Shown in pieces: positions 7,668 to 16,410 of a DNA stretch of 64,000 nt. Position 1 is the first letter of the stretch. Every line of letters begins with the position of its first letter. The position numbers and the translations under genes are program-made. A model generated the notes under the pieces. That model was not told the DNA's origin. It did no database searches and saw nothing but the letters and a program-made list of their open reading frames with translations. Origin of the DNA: JBDHWG01 sp046328505 (lineage in GTDB: Bacteria; Chloroflexota; Anaerolineae; Epilineales; JAHCIE01); the NCBI GenBank assembly GCA_046328505.1, contig JAXLWL010000004.1, forward strand, positions 744,001 through 808,000, given 5' to 3'.

Positions 7668-9757
7668 GTGGAGGATTTCGGCCAAGTCATTTGCCAAGAA
7701 AATATCCCATGCCGCATTAATTTCTGGGGAATCCCCCATTGGGGGGAAATCATCGTATACGGGATCGCGACATTTGCCATCCTCGTCATGCTGTGGGGCA
7801 TCTGGCAGCGCATCCGCCTCTGGCGGTCGGGCAAGCCGGAGTTCCGCCTCGACCGCATTCCGGAGCGGCTTCGCCTGCTGTACGTCTACGGCTTCCGCCA
7901 GGATCGCATCACGCGCCAGCCGTACGCGGGTCTGATGCACGCGGCCATCTTCTGGGGCTTTGTGTCCCTCCTCATCGGCACCGCCCTGGCGACAATCGAC
8001 GCCGACATCGCGATGCCCCTGATGGACTACAAGCTGCTCAAAGGCCCCTTCTACCTGACCTACAAGGTCATTCTGGACTTCGCCGGCCTGTTCTTCGTCG
8101 TCGCCCTGGCCTTTGCCATCTGGCGCCGCTACGGCCGCCGTTTCCCCCGCCTCGGCAGCGAGCGCGCGTTCCTCTACACCCTGCTCCTGTTGCTAGGCAT
8201 CAACCTGACGGGCCTGCTCACCGAGTCGTTCCGCCTGGCCGTGCAGCAGCCGTGGTGGGCCTGGTCGTCGCCAGTCGGGAATGCCCTGGCGCAGCTCTGG
8301 ATCGCAACGGGCGCGTCGAACATCGCTCTGCTCTACACGCACCTCGGCTTGTGGCTCGGACACTTCGCCCTGGTCGGCCTGTTCATCGCCGCCCTGCCCA
8401 GCACCAACCTCTGGCACATCATCACCTCGCCGACCAACGTCTTCTTCTCCAGCCTCGGCCCGCGCGGCTCGCTGCGCCCCATCCCGGTCGAAGGCGTCGA
8501 GAGCTTCGGCGCGGGGACGCCGGAGGACTTCACCTGGAAGCAGCGCCTCGGCTTCGACGCCTGCACCTACTGCGGGCGCTGCCAGGCGGTCTGCCCGGCC
8601 ATGGCGTCAGGCACCATCCTCTCGCCTAAGAACATCGTCGTCAAGCTTGGCTTCGCCATGGGCCTGCCGCAGCTCAACACGGCGGACCTCGCGGCGGCCA
8701 GCGCCAACGGCCACGGCTCCTCCAACGGCCACGCGTCCAGCAACGGCCACCGCAGCGACCTGAAGCTCCATGGTGACATCATCGAGCCGGACGAGGTGTG
8801 GGCGTGCACGACGTGCGCCGCGTGCATCTGGGAATGCCCGGTGTTCATCGAGATCGTCGAAGACATCGTGGACCTGCGCCGCTACCTGACGATGACCGAG
8901 GGCGCGCCGCCGGCCGGCGCCGCCATGGCGCTGACCGGCATCGAGCGCCAGGCCAACCCGTGGGGCCAGCCGCTCAAGGAGCGCCATCTGTGGGCCGAGG
9001 GCCTCAACGTGCCGTTCCTGGAGCCGGGCAAGCCCGTGGACTACGTGTTCTGGGTCGGCTGCTCGATGGCCTACGACATGCGTAACCAGAAGATCGCCCG
9101 CTCCATCGTCAAGGTGCTGCAGCAGGCGGGCGTGTCCTTCGCCCTCTTTGCCGAGGAGCAGTGCAACGGTGACCCGGCGCGCCGCCTGGGCAACGAGTAC
9201 CTGTACCAGCAGCAGGCGACGAAGAACATCGAGGGCCTGAAGCAGTACCAGTTCAAGACCGTCCTGACCGGCTGCCCGCACTGCTTCAACACCATCAAGA
9301 ACGAGTACCCGCAGTTCGGCGGCAACTTCGAGGTCATCCATCACAGCCAGCTCATCAGCCAGCTCATCGCCGAGGGCAAGATCACGCTCACGCCGGAGCT
9401 GAAGCAGACGGTCACGTTCCACGACTCGTGCTACCTGGGCCGCTACAACAACATCTTCGAGGCGCCGCGCGAGGCCTGGCGGCCACCGGCGCGAACCTGG
9501 TCGAGATGCCGCGCAACCGCGACAAGGGCTTCTGCTGTGGCGGTGGCGGCGGCCAGGTGTGGATGGAAGTGCCGTCCACGCAGCGCATCGGCTACCTGCG
9601 CATGGATGAGGCGCTGTCGGTCAGCCCGAACATCGTCAGCGCGGCGTGCCCCTTCTGCATGACCATGCTGGACGACGCCGCCAAGGTCAAGGGCGTCGAG
9701 GAGACCGTCGCCGTCCGCGACATCTCGGAGATCGTCGCCGACTGGATGAAGAAGTAA
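7668..9757 (+). CDS. Membrane-bound Fe-S reductase (HdrD/FadF-like, NarI-type cytochrome fused to ferredoxin and CCG domains), with a one-base frameshift
   Basis: The N-terminal ~250 residues carry five or so hydrophobic helices resembling NarI-type cytochrome b. Two 4Fe-4S motifs follow, CTYCGRCQAVCP (nt ~8562) and CTTCAACIWECP (nt ~8808), separated by an unusual Ser-Asn-Gly-His-rich linker (nt ~8700-8755). Two CCG domains come last, the second with HDSCYLGRYN and CCGGGGG. Such proteins move electrons between a flavoprotein partner (ETF in fatty-acid oxidation, or similar) and quinone. At about 9473-9478 the frame slips: the sequence reads GAGGCCTGGCGG where GAGGCCCTGGCGG would continue the family sequence, so one C appears to be missing. 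The CCG domain continues in the other frame to TAA at 9755-9757. Start is GTG 7668 with AAGGAG six bases upstream. A sequencing or assembly error is as likely as a real lesion. Confidence 0.85.
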
Positions 9758-9778
9758 GACCCTGTCCCTCACCCCCTG

Positions 9779-9830
9779 GTAGGGGTAGCCCTCGTGGCAA
9801 CCCTGGGCGACCACGAGGGCTCGCCCCTAC
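9779..9830 (+). repeat. Inverted repeat rich in CCCTC/GAGGG
   Basis: Left arm GTAGGGGTAGCCCTCGTGG (9779-9797) and right arm CCACGAGGGCTCGCCCCTAC (9811-9830) pair almost fully. It lies directly after the Fe-S reductase stop and before a strong terminator. Confidence 0.75.
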
Positions 9831-9865
9831 TGTCACAAGGGGCGAGGGGGAAGACAGAAGAAGAA

Positions 9866-9902
9866 GAGCGCCGGGTGTAAGGCACCCGGCGCTCGCTTTT
9901 TT
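9866..9902 (+). terminator. Rho-independent terminator
   Basis: Perfect 12-bp stem GAGCGCCGGGTG / CACCCGGCGCTC with loop TAAGG, followed by GCTTTTTT. It ends the Fe-S reductase transcript. Confidence 0.9.
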
Positions 9903-9912
9903 GGCAGCATTG

Positions 9913-9921
9913 TGGTATACT
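9913..9921 (+). promoter_or_regulatory. Extended -10 promoter element
   Basis: TGGTATACT (extended -10, TATACT at 9916-9921) just after the terminator; no good -35. It could start a transcript through the hairpin array towards the hypothetical gene at 10201. Confidence 0.35.
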
Positions 9922-9978
9922 CGCTGTCACCTTCAACGCAACGTTTACACGTCGCATCGCTGTCACCGACCGACGACA

Positions 9979-10081
9979 CCGACTCGAAGTCGGCGTCTGA
10001 TACAACGAAGCCTGCCGAGGCAGGCTCCGCAGCCCGCTTCAGCGGGCTTGCATAGAGTAGCCTGGCACTTGAGTGCCAGGC
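9979..10081 (+). repeat. Array of four short perfect palindromes
   Basis: CCGACT/AGTCGG (9979-9993), GCCTGCCGAGGCAGGC (10010-10025), AGCCCGCTTCAGCGGGCT (10031-10048) and GCCTGGCACTTGAGTGCCAGGC (10060-10081) follow one another within about 100 bases. Each is a tight hairpin on both strands. This is REP/BIME-like, with no coding role seen. Confidence 0.85.
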
Positions 10082-10200
10082 GCCGCCGTGACGAGCAGGT
10101 GCTTCCCCGATTCGCCACGGCGCCGACGTCAAGATGCCGCGCTTCGCCGCGATCACGTTCAAACAAGCGGAGAAAGCGGATACGCCGGAGGCACACCAAC

Positions 10201-10671
10201 CTGGACTGGGACTATCTGGATAAGATATCTCTGACCACAACGGAACTTATCACCCTCATTGGCATTATCGTAGGGTTAGTGAGCATTTACGTCACCATCA
10301 GGCGACCACGACCTAGACTGCGGGTCCGGTGTTACCTAGGGTTGGTGCCAATGCAGGCTCACTGGCAGTTCATCGTTGTTGAAGCGATTAACACAGGACA
10401 GCGCCCGATTGAGGTTCAGGCAATATGGCTTGAATTGAGCAACGGGAATATGATCCTTGCGCCTACTTTAACTTTCACTGGCCCACTCAATCTTCCAAGG
10501 AGATTGGAAGACGGCGAAAGCCTCAAAGCGCAGTTTCCCATGCAAGATGTGGCCGATGCATTGGTCTACCCATCCAACAAACTGGTCAAGGTCACTCGAG
10601 CCGTTGTAACTGACGCTGCGGGGAAGCGTTACAAGTCCCCGGCCCCAGACCTGCCAAGCGAAACGGCATAA
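10201..10671 (+). CDS. Hypothetical membrane-anchored protein
   Basis: About 156 residues with one N-terminal hydrophobic helix (LITLIGIIVGLVSIYVTI) followed by a basic stop-transfer segment RRPRPRLRV and a soluble beta-rich domain with VEAINTGQRPIEVQAIWLELSNG. The latter looks like an immunoglobulin-like or DUF domain common in small membrane-tethered proteins; I do not recognise a named family. The start is unresolved: no ATG is available, the open frame runs back through repeats that are not coding, and CTG 10201 or GTG 10279 (which would remove the helix) are possible. AT content is higher than in the neighbouring genes, which may mean transfer. It is set between repeat elements. Confidence 0.5.
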   Translation: MDWDYLDKISLTTTELITLIGIIVGLVSIYVTIRRPRPRLRVRCYLGLVPMQAHWQFIVVEAINTGQRPIEVQAIWLELSNGNMILAPTLTFTGPLNLPRRLEDGESLKAQFPMQDVADALVYPSNKLVKVTRAVVTDAAGKRYKSPAPDLPSETA

Positions 10672-10707
10672 CACCCGATGGTAAAGCAAGGCGTGCATGA
10701 GCAGTAT

Positions 10708-10772
10708 GTCGCCCTGAGCAAAGCGAAGGGCCCCCGCCAGTCCCCGGGATGCTTCGCTTCGCTCAGCATGAC
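10708..10772 (+). repeat. Interspersed palindromic element, family B
   Basis: About 65 bases with GTCGCCCTGAGC at one end and GCTCAGCATGAC at the other, and the inner GGGATGCTTCGCTTC. Other copies: 28513-28578, and nested inside the family A elements near 18865-18930 and 34255-34320. Confidence 0.85.
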
Positions 10773-10869
10773 AGCATTCCCCTGTCGTCCATGCACAGTC
10801 ACCATCGCCAATTGGTGTAAGAAGGCAAGGCAGATGCCGCCAAACGTGGAATGATGCGAATGGAGGTGG

Positions 10870-11103
10870 ATGATGACGTACGAGCAAGTTGTCGCTGAGG
10901 TGATGCGCCTGTCGAGACAAGACCGGCTGCGCTTGTTGGCGATGATTGCAGACTCGCTTCAGGCAGAGCTTTCGACTTCCATTCCCCGAGGTGTTCCAGC
11001 CGACCGCCTTCGTGGCATCCTCAAGCCCGACGGCCCCATGCCTACGGATGAAGAACTGAAGGACGACTACACCCGCTATCTGATCGAGAAGTACGTGCGC
11101 TGA
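10870..11103 (+). CDS. Antitoxin-like small protein without an adjacent toxin
   Basis: A 77-residue protein beginning MMTYEQVVAEVMRLSRQDRLRLL, resembling the helical N-termini of small antitoxin / addiction-module components that accompany PIN-domain toxins in cyanobacteria and Chloroflexota. It ends with the acidic segment MPTDEELKDDY common in that group. GGAGGT precedes the start; ATG 10870 or 10873 are both usable. No PIN-domain gene follows: the next feature is a terminator and then an unrelated amidohydrolase. It is either an orphan antitoxin or a protein acting on a toxin elsewhere. Confidence 0.65.
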   Translation: MMTYEQVVAEVMRLSRQDRLRLLAMIADSLQAELSTSIPRGVPADRLRGILKPDGPMPTDEELKDDYTRYLIEKYVR

Positions 11104-11136
11104 ATCGCCACGCGCGGCGTTTTGCGGCATAATGGT

Positions 11137-11161
11137 GCGCCTACATAGGCGCGCTTTTTTG
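11137..11161 (+). terminator. Rho-independent terminator
   Basis: Stem GCGCCT / AGGCGC with loop ACAT followed by GCTTTTTTG, 33 bases after the antitoxin-like gene. Confidence 0.75.
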
Positions 11162-11206
11162 TGCGTTGCGGCGGCATCCAGTGGAGCGAGGGGAGGGCGG
11201 CGAGGG

Positions 11207-12805
11207 ATGGCGGATTACGATGTGGTGGTCCGGAATGGGCTGATCTACGATGGGAGCGGGGCGCCGCCGTACACCGGCGATGTCGCGATGGTCGGCGACA
11301 GGATCGCGACGGTGGGGAATGTGCCGGGCGACGGCAGAGTGGAGATCGACGTCAAGGGGCTGGCGATCTCGCCGGGCTTCATCAACATGCTGAGCTGGGC
11401 CAACGTCTCCCTGATCCACGACGGGCGCTCGCAGAGCGATATCCGCCAGGGCGTGACGCTGGAGGTGCTCGGCGAGAACTTCTCGATGGGGCCGCTCAAC
11501 GGCTCGATGAAGGCCGAGATGGTCGAACGCCAGGGCGACATAAGATACGACATTGTCTGGACGACGCTTGGCGAGTACCTGGAGTACCTGGAGCGCGAGG
11601 GTGTGTCGTGCAACGTGACGTCGTTCGTCGGCTCGGAGGGCGTGCGCATCCACGAGCTGGGCTTCGAGAACCGCGCGCCGACGGCGGCCGAGCTGGAGCG
11701 GATGCGCGGCCTGGTGCGCGAGGCGATGGCCGAGGGCGCGGTCGGGCTGTCGTCGGCGCTCATCTACGCGCCCGCGTCCTACGCCCAGACGGACGAGCTA
11801 ATCGCCCTGGCCGAGGTCGTCGGCGAGGTGGACGGCCTCTACATCTCGCACATCCGCAGTGAGGGCGACGCCATCTTCGAGGCGCTGGACGAGTTCTTCA
11901 CTATCTGCCGCGACGCCCACGTGCGCGGCGAGATCTACCATCTCAAGCTGTCGGGCAAGCACAACTGGGACAAGATCGACCGCCTCATCGCGACCATCGA
12001 GGCGGCGCAGGCGTCGGGGCTGCCGGTGACGGCGGACATGTACACCTACACAGCGTCGTCGACCGGCCTGGACGCGACCCTGCCCGGCTGGGTGCACGAG
12101 GGCGGCCACAAGGCGATGGTCGCGCGGCTGAAGGGTGAGTCGCTGCGACCGCACCTGATCGAGGAGATCACGCGCTACAAAGAGGTGGACGCCGCCGAGG
12201 ACACCATGCTGGTCGGGTTCAAGAACCCGGCGCTGAAGCCGCTCATCGGCAGGAGCCTGGCCGAGGTCGCGGCGATGCGCGGCAAGTCGCCCCAGGAGAC
12301 GGTCATGGACCTGATCGTGGAGGACGATAGCCGCGTGCAGGCGGTGTTCTTCTCGATGTCGGAGGACAATGTGCGGCGGCAGATCGCCCTGCCGTGGGTC
12401 GCCTTCGACTCCGACGCCGGCTCGTACGCGACGGAGGGCCTGTTCCTCAGGAACAGCACGCACCCGCGCGCCTACGGTACGTTCGCCCGGCTGCTCGGCC
12501 GCTACGTCCGCGACGAGAAGATTGTTCCGCTGGAGGAGGCGGTGCGGCGGCTGACATCGTTCCCCGCCGCCAACCTGAAAATCGAGGGGCGCGGCCGACT
12601 GGCGGCGGGGTATTTCGCCGACGTTGTTGTGTTCGACCCGGCGACCATCCAGGACCACGCGACGTACAACGACCCGCACCAGTACTCGACCGGCGTCGCC
12701 CACGTCTTCGTCAACGGCGTCCAGGTGCTCAAGGATGGCGAGCACACGGGGGCGACGCCGGGCCGCGTCGTCCGCGGCCCCGGCTGGCGCGGGAACGGCA
12801 AGTGA
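11207..12805 (+). CDS. D-aminoacylase-like amidohydrolase lacking the N-terminal metal motif
   Basis: A 532-residue member of the N-acyl-D-amino-acid deacylase family, which hydrolyses N-acylated D-amino acids with an active-site zinc. Family features are DVVVRNGLIYDGSG at the start, GVGLSSALIYAP-type sequence near residue 180, SHIRSEG near 210, HLKLSGKHNW near 245, and the C-terminal GRLAAGYFADVVVFDP. The strand-1 motif, normally PGFID followed by HTHDD, is here PGFINMLSWAN: both histidines are absent. Later possible ligands (SHIRSEG, HLKLSGKH, AFDSDAGS) remain. ATG 11207 has GGGAGG upstream; the open frame extends further back over the terminator and is not used. It stands alone between repeats and may act with the S9 peptidase downstream in peptide or amino-acid turnover (inference). 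Confidence 0.88.
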   Translation: MADYDVVVRNGLIYDGSGAPPYTGDVAMVGDRIATVGNVPGDGRVEIDVKGLAISPGFINMLSWANVSLIHDGRSQSDIRQGVTLEVLGENFSMGPLNGSMKAEMVERQGDIRYDIVWTTLGEYLEYLEREGVSCNVTSFVGSEGVRIHELGFENRAPTAAELERMRGLVREAMAEGAVGLSSALIYAPASYAQTDELIALAEVVGEVDGLYISHIRSEGDAIFEALDEFFTICRDAHVRGEIYHLKLSGKHNWDKIDRLIATIEAAQASGLPVTADMYTYTASSTGLDATLPGWVHEGGHKAMVARLKGESLRPHLIEEITRYKEVDAAEDTMLVGFKNPALKPLIGRSLAEVAAMRGKSPQETVMDLIVEDDSRVQAVFFSMSEDNVRRQIALPWVAFDSDAGSYATEGLFLRNSTHPRAYGTFARLLGRYVRDEKIVPLEEAVRRLTSFPAANLKIEGRGRLAAGYFADVVVFDPATIQDHATYNDPHQYSTGVAHVFVNGVQVLKDGEHTGATPGRVVRGPGWRGNGK

Positions 12806-12877
12806 GCCCGCAGACGATGATGGCGAGACCTCAATACCATGGGGCGGCATGCGCCAACACAAGAACACTGTTATGCC

Positions 12878-12996
12878 GTCATTGCGAGCGTCAGCGAAGC
12901 AATCTCCCGGCGGGCAATAGCCACACTCTGTGCGCACAGACGGTCGATAGCAAGGACGGGAGATTGCTTCGGCGGGAAAGCCCGCCTCGCAATGAC
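12878..12996 (+). repeat. Interspersed palindromic element, family A
   Basis: 119 bases from GTCATTGCGAGCG to CTCGCAATGAC with inner GAAGCAATCTCCCG and GGGAGATTGCTTC arms. It takes up a third of the 364-base gap 12806-13169; nothing else recognisable lies there. Confidence 0.87.
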
Positions 12997-13169
12997 CCCG
13001 CAAGTCTCTGTGTTCTGAACAGCGAAGCGAAGCATCGGGCTGGCGCAGTCCAGACCCCTCCTATCGTCGGGGTGACATTCGGGAGTTTCCTGTGTCGGCT
13101 CATGCCATCACACGGCTTGGCGGTCTCGCAAGCACAAGATTATGCGTACATCACGTTAGGAGATGACCA

Positions 13170-14999
13170 ATGCTGAAAGAACCATTGCTTGACGACAACG
13201 CGCCGTGGAAGGAACGCTTTCGCGCGCCGTCCGTGCTGGGCGCGACGCTGGCCGACGAGGCCCCGACGCGCGGGCTGGCGGTGACGCGCACCGGCGGCGT
13301 CTATCAGCTCCACGCCTGGGACGTACCGACCGGTGGCCTCCGGGCTCTTACCGACTACCCCGAGGGTAAGCTCGTCGGGACGATCGCGCCCGACGGCCGC
13401 TACGTCTACTACCTGGCGGACGCGGGCGGCAACGAGATCGGCCACTACGTGCGCGTCCCGTTCGAGGGAGGGCCGCCGCAGGACATCACGCCGGACCTGC
13501 CGCCCTACGCCTCGATGGGCCTGTCCATCAGCCGCTCCGGCGCGCGCCTCGGCCTGACGGTCGCGGACGCCGAGGGCTTCCACCTGTATGTCATGGACCT
13601 GGGACCGAATGGTGAGCCTGGCGCGCCCCGGGCGTTGTGGCACGGGCGTCGGCTCGCGGCGGGGCCGGGGCTGTCGTACAACGGCGAGATCGCCGTCATG
13701 GCCTCGACGGAGCGCTCCGGCAAGCCGCAGTACAGTCTGGTCGCCATCGACGTCAGTACGGGCGAGGTGCTGGATGACCTGTGGGACGGGCCGGAAACGA
13801 GCATCGAACCGGCCATGTTCTCGCCCCTTCCCGGGGACACGCGCCTTCTTGCCGCTACCAACCGCAGTGGTGTGCGCCGCCCGTTGCTGTGGAACCCGCG
13901 CACGGGCGAGCGGGTCGACCTGGACCTGGCGGACATGAGCGGCGAGATTATCCCGGCCGATTGGTCGTCGGACGGCGAGCGGCTGCTGCTGATGCACGTC
14001 AGCCAGGCGCGGCAGCAGCTCTACACCTACCATCTCACGACGGGCGTCCTGACCCGTCTGGCGCACCCCAGCGGCTCGTACGGCGGCGTGTCCTTCGCCC
14101 CCGACGGCGAGATCCTCGCCAACTGGAACGACGCTACGCACCCGAACCAGGTGATCTCGCTGGATGCGGAGACGGGCGCGCTGAAGCGGACGGTTCTCGC
14201 GGCGGGCGCCGTGCCGGCCGGCCATCCGTGGCAGTCGGTCGCATTCCCCTCGTCCGACGGCACGACCATCCAGGCGTGGCTGGCGCTGCCGGACGGCGTC
14301 GGCCCGTTCCCGACCATCCTGCATACCCACGGCGGCCCGACGGCCGTCGAGCTGGAGACGTTCGACGCGTGGTCGCAGACGTGGCTCGACCACGGCTTTG
14401 CCTTCTTGAGCGTTAACTATCGCGGCTCGGTGACGTTTGGCCGCGACTTTCAGGAGCAGATCAACGGTGACCTAGGCCACTGGGAGATCGAGGACATGGT
14501 CGCCGGGCGCGACTGGCTCGTCGCCCAGGGCATCGCGCGCCCCGACCAGATATTCTTGACCGGCTGGTCCTACGGCGGCTACCTGACGCTGATGGGGCTC
14601 GGGGTGCGCCCGGATCTGTGGGCGGGCGGCATGGCCGGCGTCGCCATCGCCGACTGGACCATTCAGTACGAAGACACCGCCGACACGCTGAAGGGGTACC
14701 AGGTGGCGATTTTGGGCGGGACGCCGGAGACGGCTGCCGAGCAGTACCGCCGCAGCTCGCCGATTACCTACGTGGAGCAGGTGCGCGTGCCGGTGCTGGT
14801 CATCCAGGGGCGCAACGACACGCGCTGCCCGGCGCGGCCGATGGTGATGTACGAGGAACGGCTGCGGGCGCTCGGCAAGCCCATCGAGGTACACTGGTTC
14901 GACGCGGGCCACGTTGGCCCGCGGGCGCAGGTGCAGGAGTCCATCGAGAACCAGGAGCGCATGCTGCGCTTCGTGTACCGCGCGCTTACCGCTCAATAG
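13170..14999 (+). CDS. Prolyl-oligopeptidase family (S9) serine peptidase
   Basis: A 609-residue protein with an N-terminal beta-propeller of WD40-like/TolB-like repeats (residues ~20-350) and a C-terminal alpha/beta hydrolase domain. The catalytic triad can be placed: Ser467 in GWSYGG, Asp550 in GRNDTRCP and His581 in DAGHVG. HGGPTAVE near residue 390 supplies the oxyanion region. Such enzymes cleave short peptides or act as acylaminoacyl peptidases. There is no signal peptide, so the protein is probably cytoplasmic. ATG 13170 is preceded by TAGGAG. It is a single-gene unit flanked by repeats. Confidence 0.93.
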   Translation: MLKEPLLDDNAPWKERFRAPSVLGATLADEAPTRGLAVTRTGGVYQLHAWDVPTGGLRALTDYPEGKLVGTIAPDGRYVYYLADAGGNEIGHYVRVPFEGGPPQDITPDLPPYASMGLSISRSGARLGLTVADAEGFHLYVMDLGPNGEPGAPRALWHGRRLAAGPGLSYNGEIAVMASTERSGKPQYSLVAIDVSTGEVLDDLWDGPETSIEPAMFSPLPGDTRLLAATNRSGVRRPLLWNPRTGERVDLDLADMSGEIIPADWSSDGERLLLMHVSQARQQLYTYHLTTGVLTRLAHPSGSYGGVSFAPDGEILANWNDATHPNQVISLDAETGALKRTVLAAGAVPAGHPWQSVAFPSSDGTTIQAWLALPDGVGPFPTILHTHGGPTAVELETFDAWSQTWLDHGFAFLSVNYRGSVTFGRDFQEQINGDLGHWEIEDMVAGRDWLVAQGIARPDQIFLTGWSYGGYLTLMGLGVRPDLWAGGMAGVAIADWTIQYEDTADTLKGYQVAILGGTPETAAEQYRRSSPITYVEQVRVPVLVIQGRNDTRCPARPMVMYEERLRALGKPIEVHWFDAGHVGPRAQVQESIENQERMLRFVYRALTAQ

Positions 15000-15010
15000 C
15001 CTGGCAATAT

Positions 15011-15067
15011 GTCGTGGCGACTTCGCGTCGCGCTTGGCGCCGGAGAGCGACTAGAAGTCGCCACGAC
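15011..15067 (+). repeat. Imperfect inverted repeat (GACTT/AGTCG family)
   Basis: Arms 15011-15031 and 15047-15067 pair with two mismatches in 21. The core GGCGACTT..AGTCGCC relates it to 3773-3829. It follows the S9 peptidase stop. Confidence 0.78.
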
Positions 15068-15120
15068 GGTTACATTGCTTCTTTTTGATGACGCACGTCA
15101 TACTAAAAAGGGTGGGTCTG

Positions 15121-15129
15121 TGCTATAAT
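15121..15129 (+). promoter_or_regulatory. Extended -10 promoter of the Mrp-type gene
   Basis: TGCTATAAT, a consensus TATAAT (15124-15129) with upstream TGN, 49 bases before the ATG. No convincing -35 at 17 bases. Confidence 0.5.
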
Positions 15130-15177
15130 TCTTGGCGTATGTCGATTCACAGTCCTAATCAACCAAAGAGGTAATGA

Positions 15178-16353
15178 ATGTTCCGATTTGGGAAAAATAA
15201 GCAAGAGCAGCCGCCGGAGCCGCCGAAGTCGGGTGGCGCGTCGAATGGCGGCCCGACGCACGAACAAGTGATGGCGGCGCTGTCGACCGTGCAAGAGCCG
15301 GAGCTTGGCCGCGACATCGTCAGCCTGAAGATGGTCGAGAATGTGGTCATCAACGGCGGCAAGGTGTCCCTGACATACGTGCTGACGACGCCTGCCTGCC
15401 CGCTGCGCGACCGCATCCGCAGTGACGTGAACGAGGCACTGCTGAAGGTGCCCGGCGTCACGAGCGTCGACCTGCAATTCGACTCCCGCGTGCCGACGGA
15501 TAACCAGCTGTTCCGCACGATCAACATTGGCGCGCGCAATGTCGTCGCCGTCGCGTCGGGCAAAGGCGGCGTCGGCAAGAGCACGAGCGCGGTGAACATC
15601 GCCGTCGCGTTGGCGGGGCAGGGGGCGCGCGTCGGCCTCATGGACGCCGACATCTACGGCCCGAATATCCCTATGATGCTCGGCATCTATGACCGCCCGT
15701 ATGCCGAAAACAACAAGATTATTCCACTGGAAGGCTACGGCCTGAAGGTGATGAGCATGGGCTTCCTGGTGCCGCCGGGGAAGGCGCTCGTCTGGCGCGG
15801 GCCAATGCTCCACGGCGCGATCCGCCAGTTCCTGAGCGACGTCGAGTGGGGCGACCTGGACTACCTGATCGTGGATATGCCGCCCGGTACGGGTGACGTG
15901 CAGCTCAGCCTGACCCAGAGCATCCCACTGACCGGCGCGGTCATTATTACGACGCCACAGGCCGTGGCGTTGGACGACGTGATCCGCGGCGTGGACGCCT
16001 TCAACGCCGTCAAGCCGCCGGTGCCCGTGCTCGGCGTCGTCGAGACGATGAGCTACTTCGTCGCACCCGATACGGGCAAGCGCTATGACATCTTCGGGCA
16101 CGGCGGCGGCCAGGACATGGCGAAGAAGCTCGGCGTGCCCTTCCTCGGCGAGGTGCCGATTGACCCCCGCGTGCGCGAGGGCGGCGACATCGGCCAGCCC
16201 ATCGTCGCCGTGAACCCAGATGCGCCCGCCGCCCAGGCGTATCTCAAGATTGCGCAGCAGATCGCGGCCAAGATCAGCGTCATCAACTACACCCGGCCGC
16301 CCGACGAGAATACCGTCATGGCGGGCGACATCCCCGTCATGAAGCGAAAGTAA
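15178..16353 (+). CDS. Mrp/NBP35-type iron-sulfur cluster carrier ATPase (ApbC family)
   Basis: A 391-residue protein with an N-terminal DUF59/MIP18 domain (residues ~28-105, with TPACPLRD) and a P-loop ATPase domain starting SGKGGVGKST near residue 127, followed by DADIYGPN and DMPPGTGD. Family members bind and deliver Fe-S clusters to apoproteins. In the region where many homologues have a CxxC (after ENMSYF), this one reads ETMSYFVAPDTGKRYDIFG, with no cysteine. The first ~25 residues are a charged, low-complexity extension. RBS GAGGT lies before ATG 15178. It is followed by a hairpin and probably transcribed alone. Confidence 0.92.
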   Translation: MFRFGKNKQEQPPEPPKSGGASNGGPTHEQVMAALSTVQEPELGRDIVSLKMVENVVINGGKVSLTYVLTTPACPLRDRIRSDVNEALLKVPGVTSVDLQFDSRVPTDNQLFRTINIGARNVVAVASGKGGVGKSTSAVNIAVALAGQGARVGLMDADIYGPNIPMMLGIYDRPYAENNKIIPLEGYGLKVMSMGFLVPPGKALVWRGPMLHGAIRQFLSDVEWGDLDYLIVDMPPGTGDVQLSLTQSIPLTGAVIITTPQAVALDDVIRGVDAFNAVKPPVPVLGVVETMSYFVAPDTGKRYDIFGHGGGQDMAKKLGVPFLGEVPIDPRVREGGDIGQPIVAVNPDAPAAQAYLKIAQQIAAKISVINYTRPPDENTVMAGDIPVMKRK

Positions 16354-16362
16354 CAGCAAACG

Positions 16363-16388
16363 AAGGGGGCGTCCGACGACGCTCCCTT
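16363..16388 (+). terminator. Candidate transcription terminator hairpin
   Basis: AAGGGGGCGTC / GACGCTCCCTT, an 11-bp stem with one G-T pair and loop CGAC, just after the Mrp-type gene; the T-run is short. Confidence 0.6.
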
Positions 16389-16410
16389 TGCGATTCGGGA
16401 CGGGGTTGGG

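Noticed and set aside
9646..10200. Upstream part of the open frame leading into the hypothetical at 10201
   Set aside because: It covers the end of the Fe-S reductase, a terminator and the hairpin array, so it is not coding in that frame.
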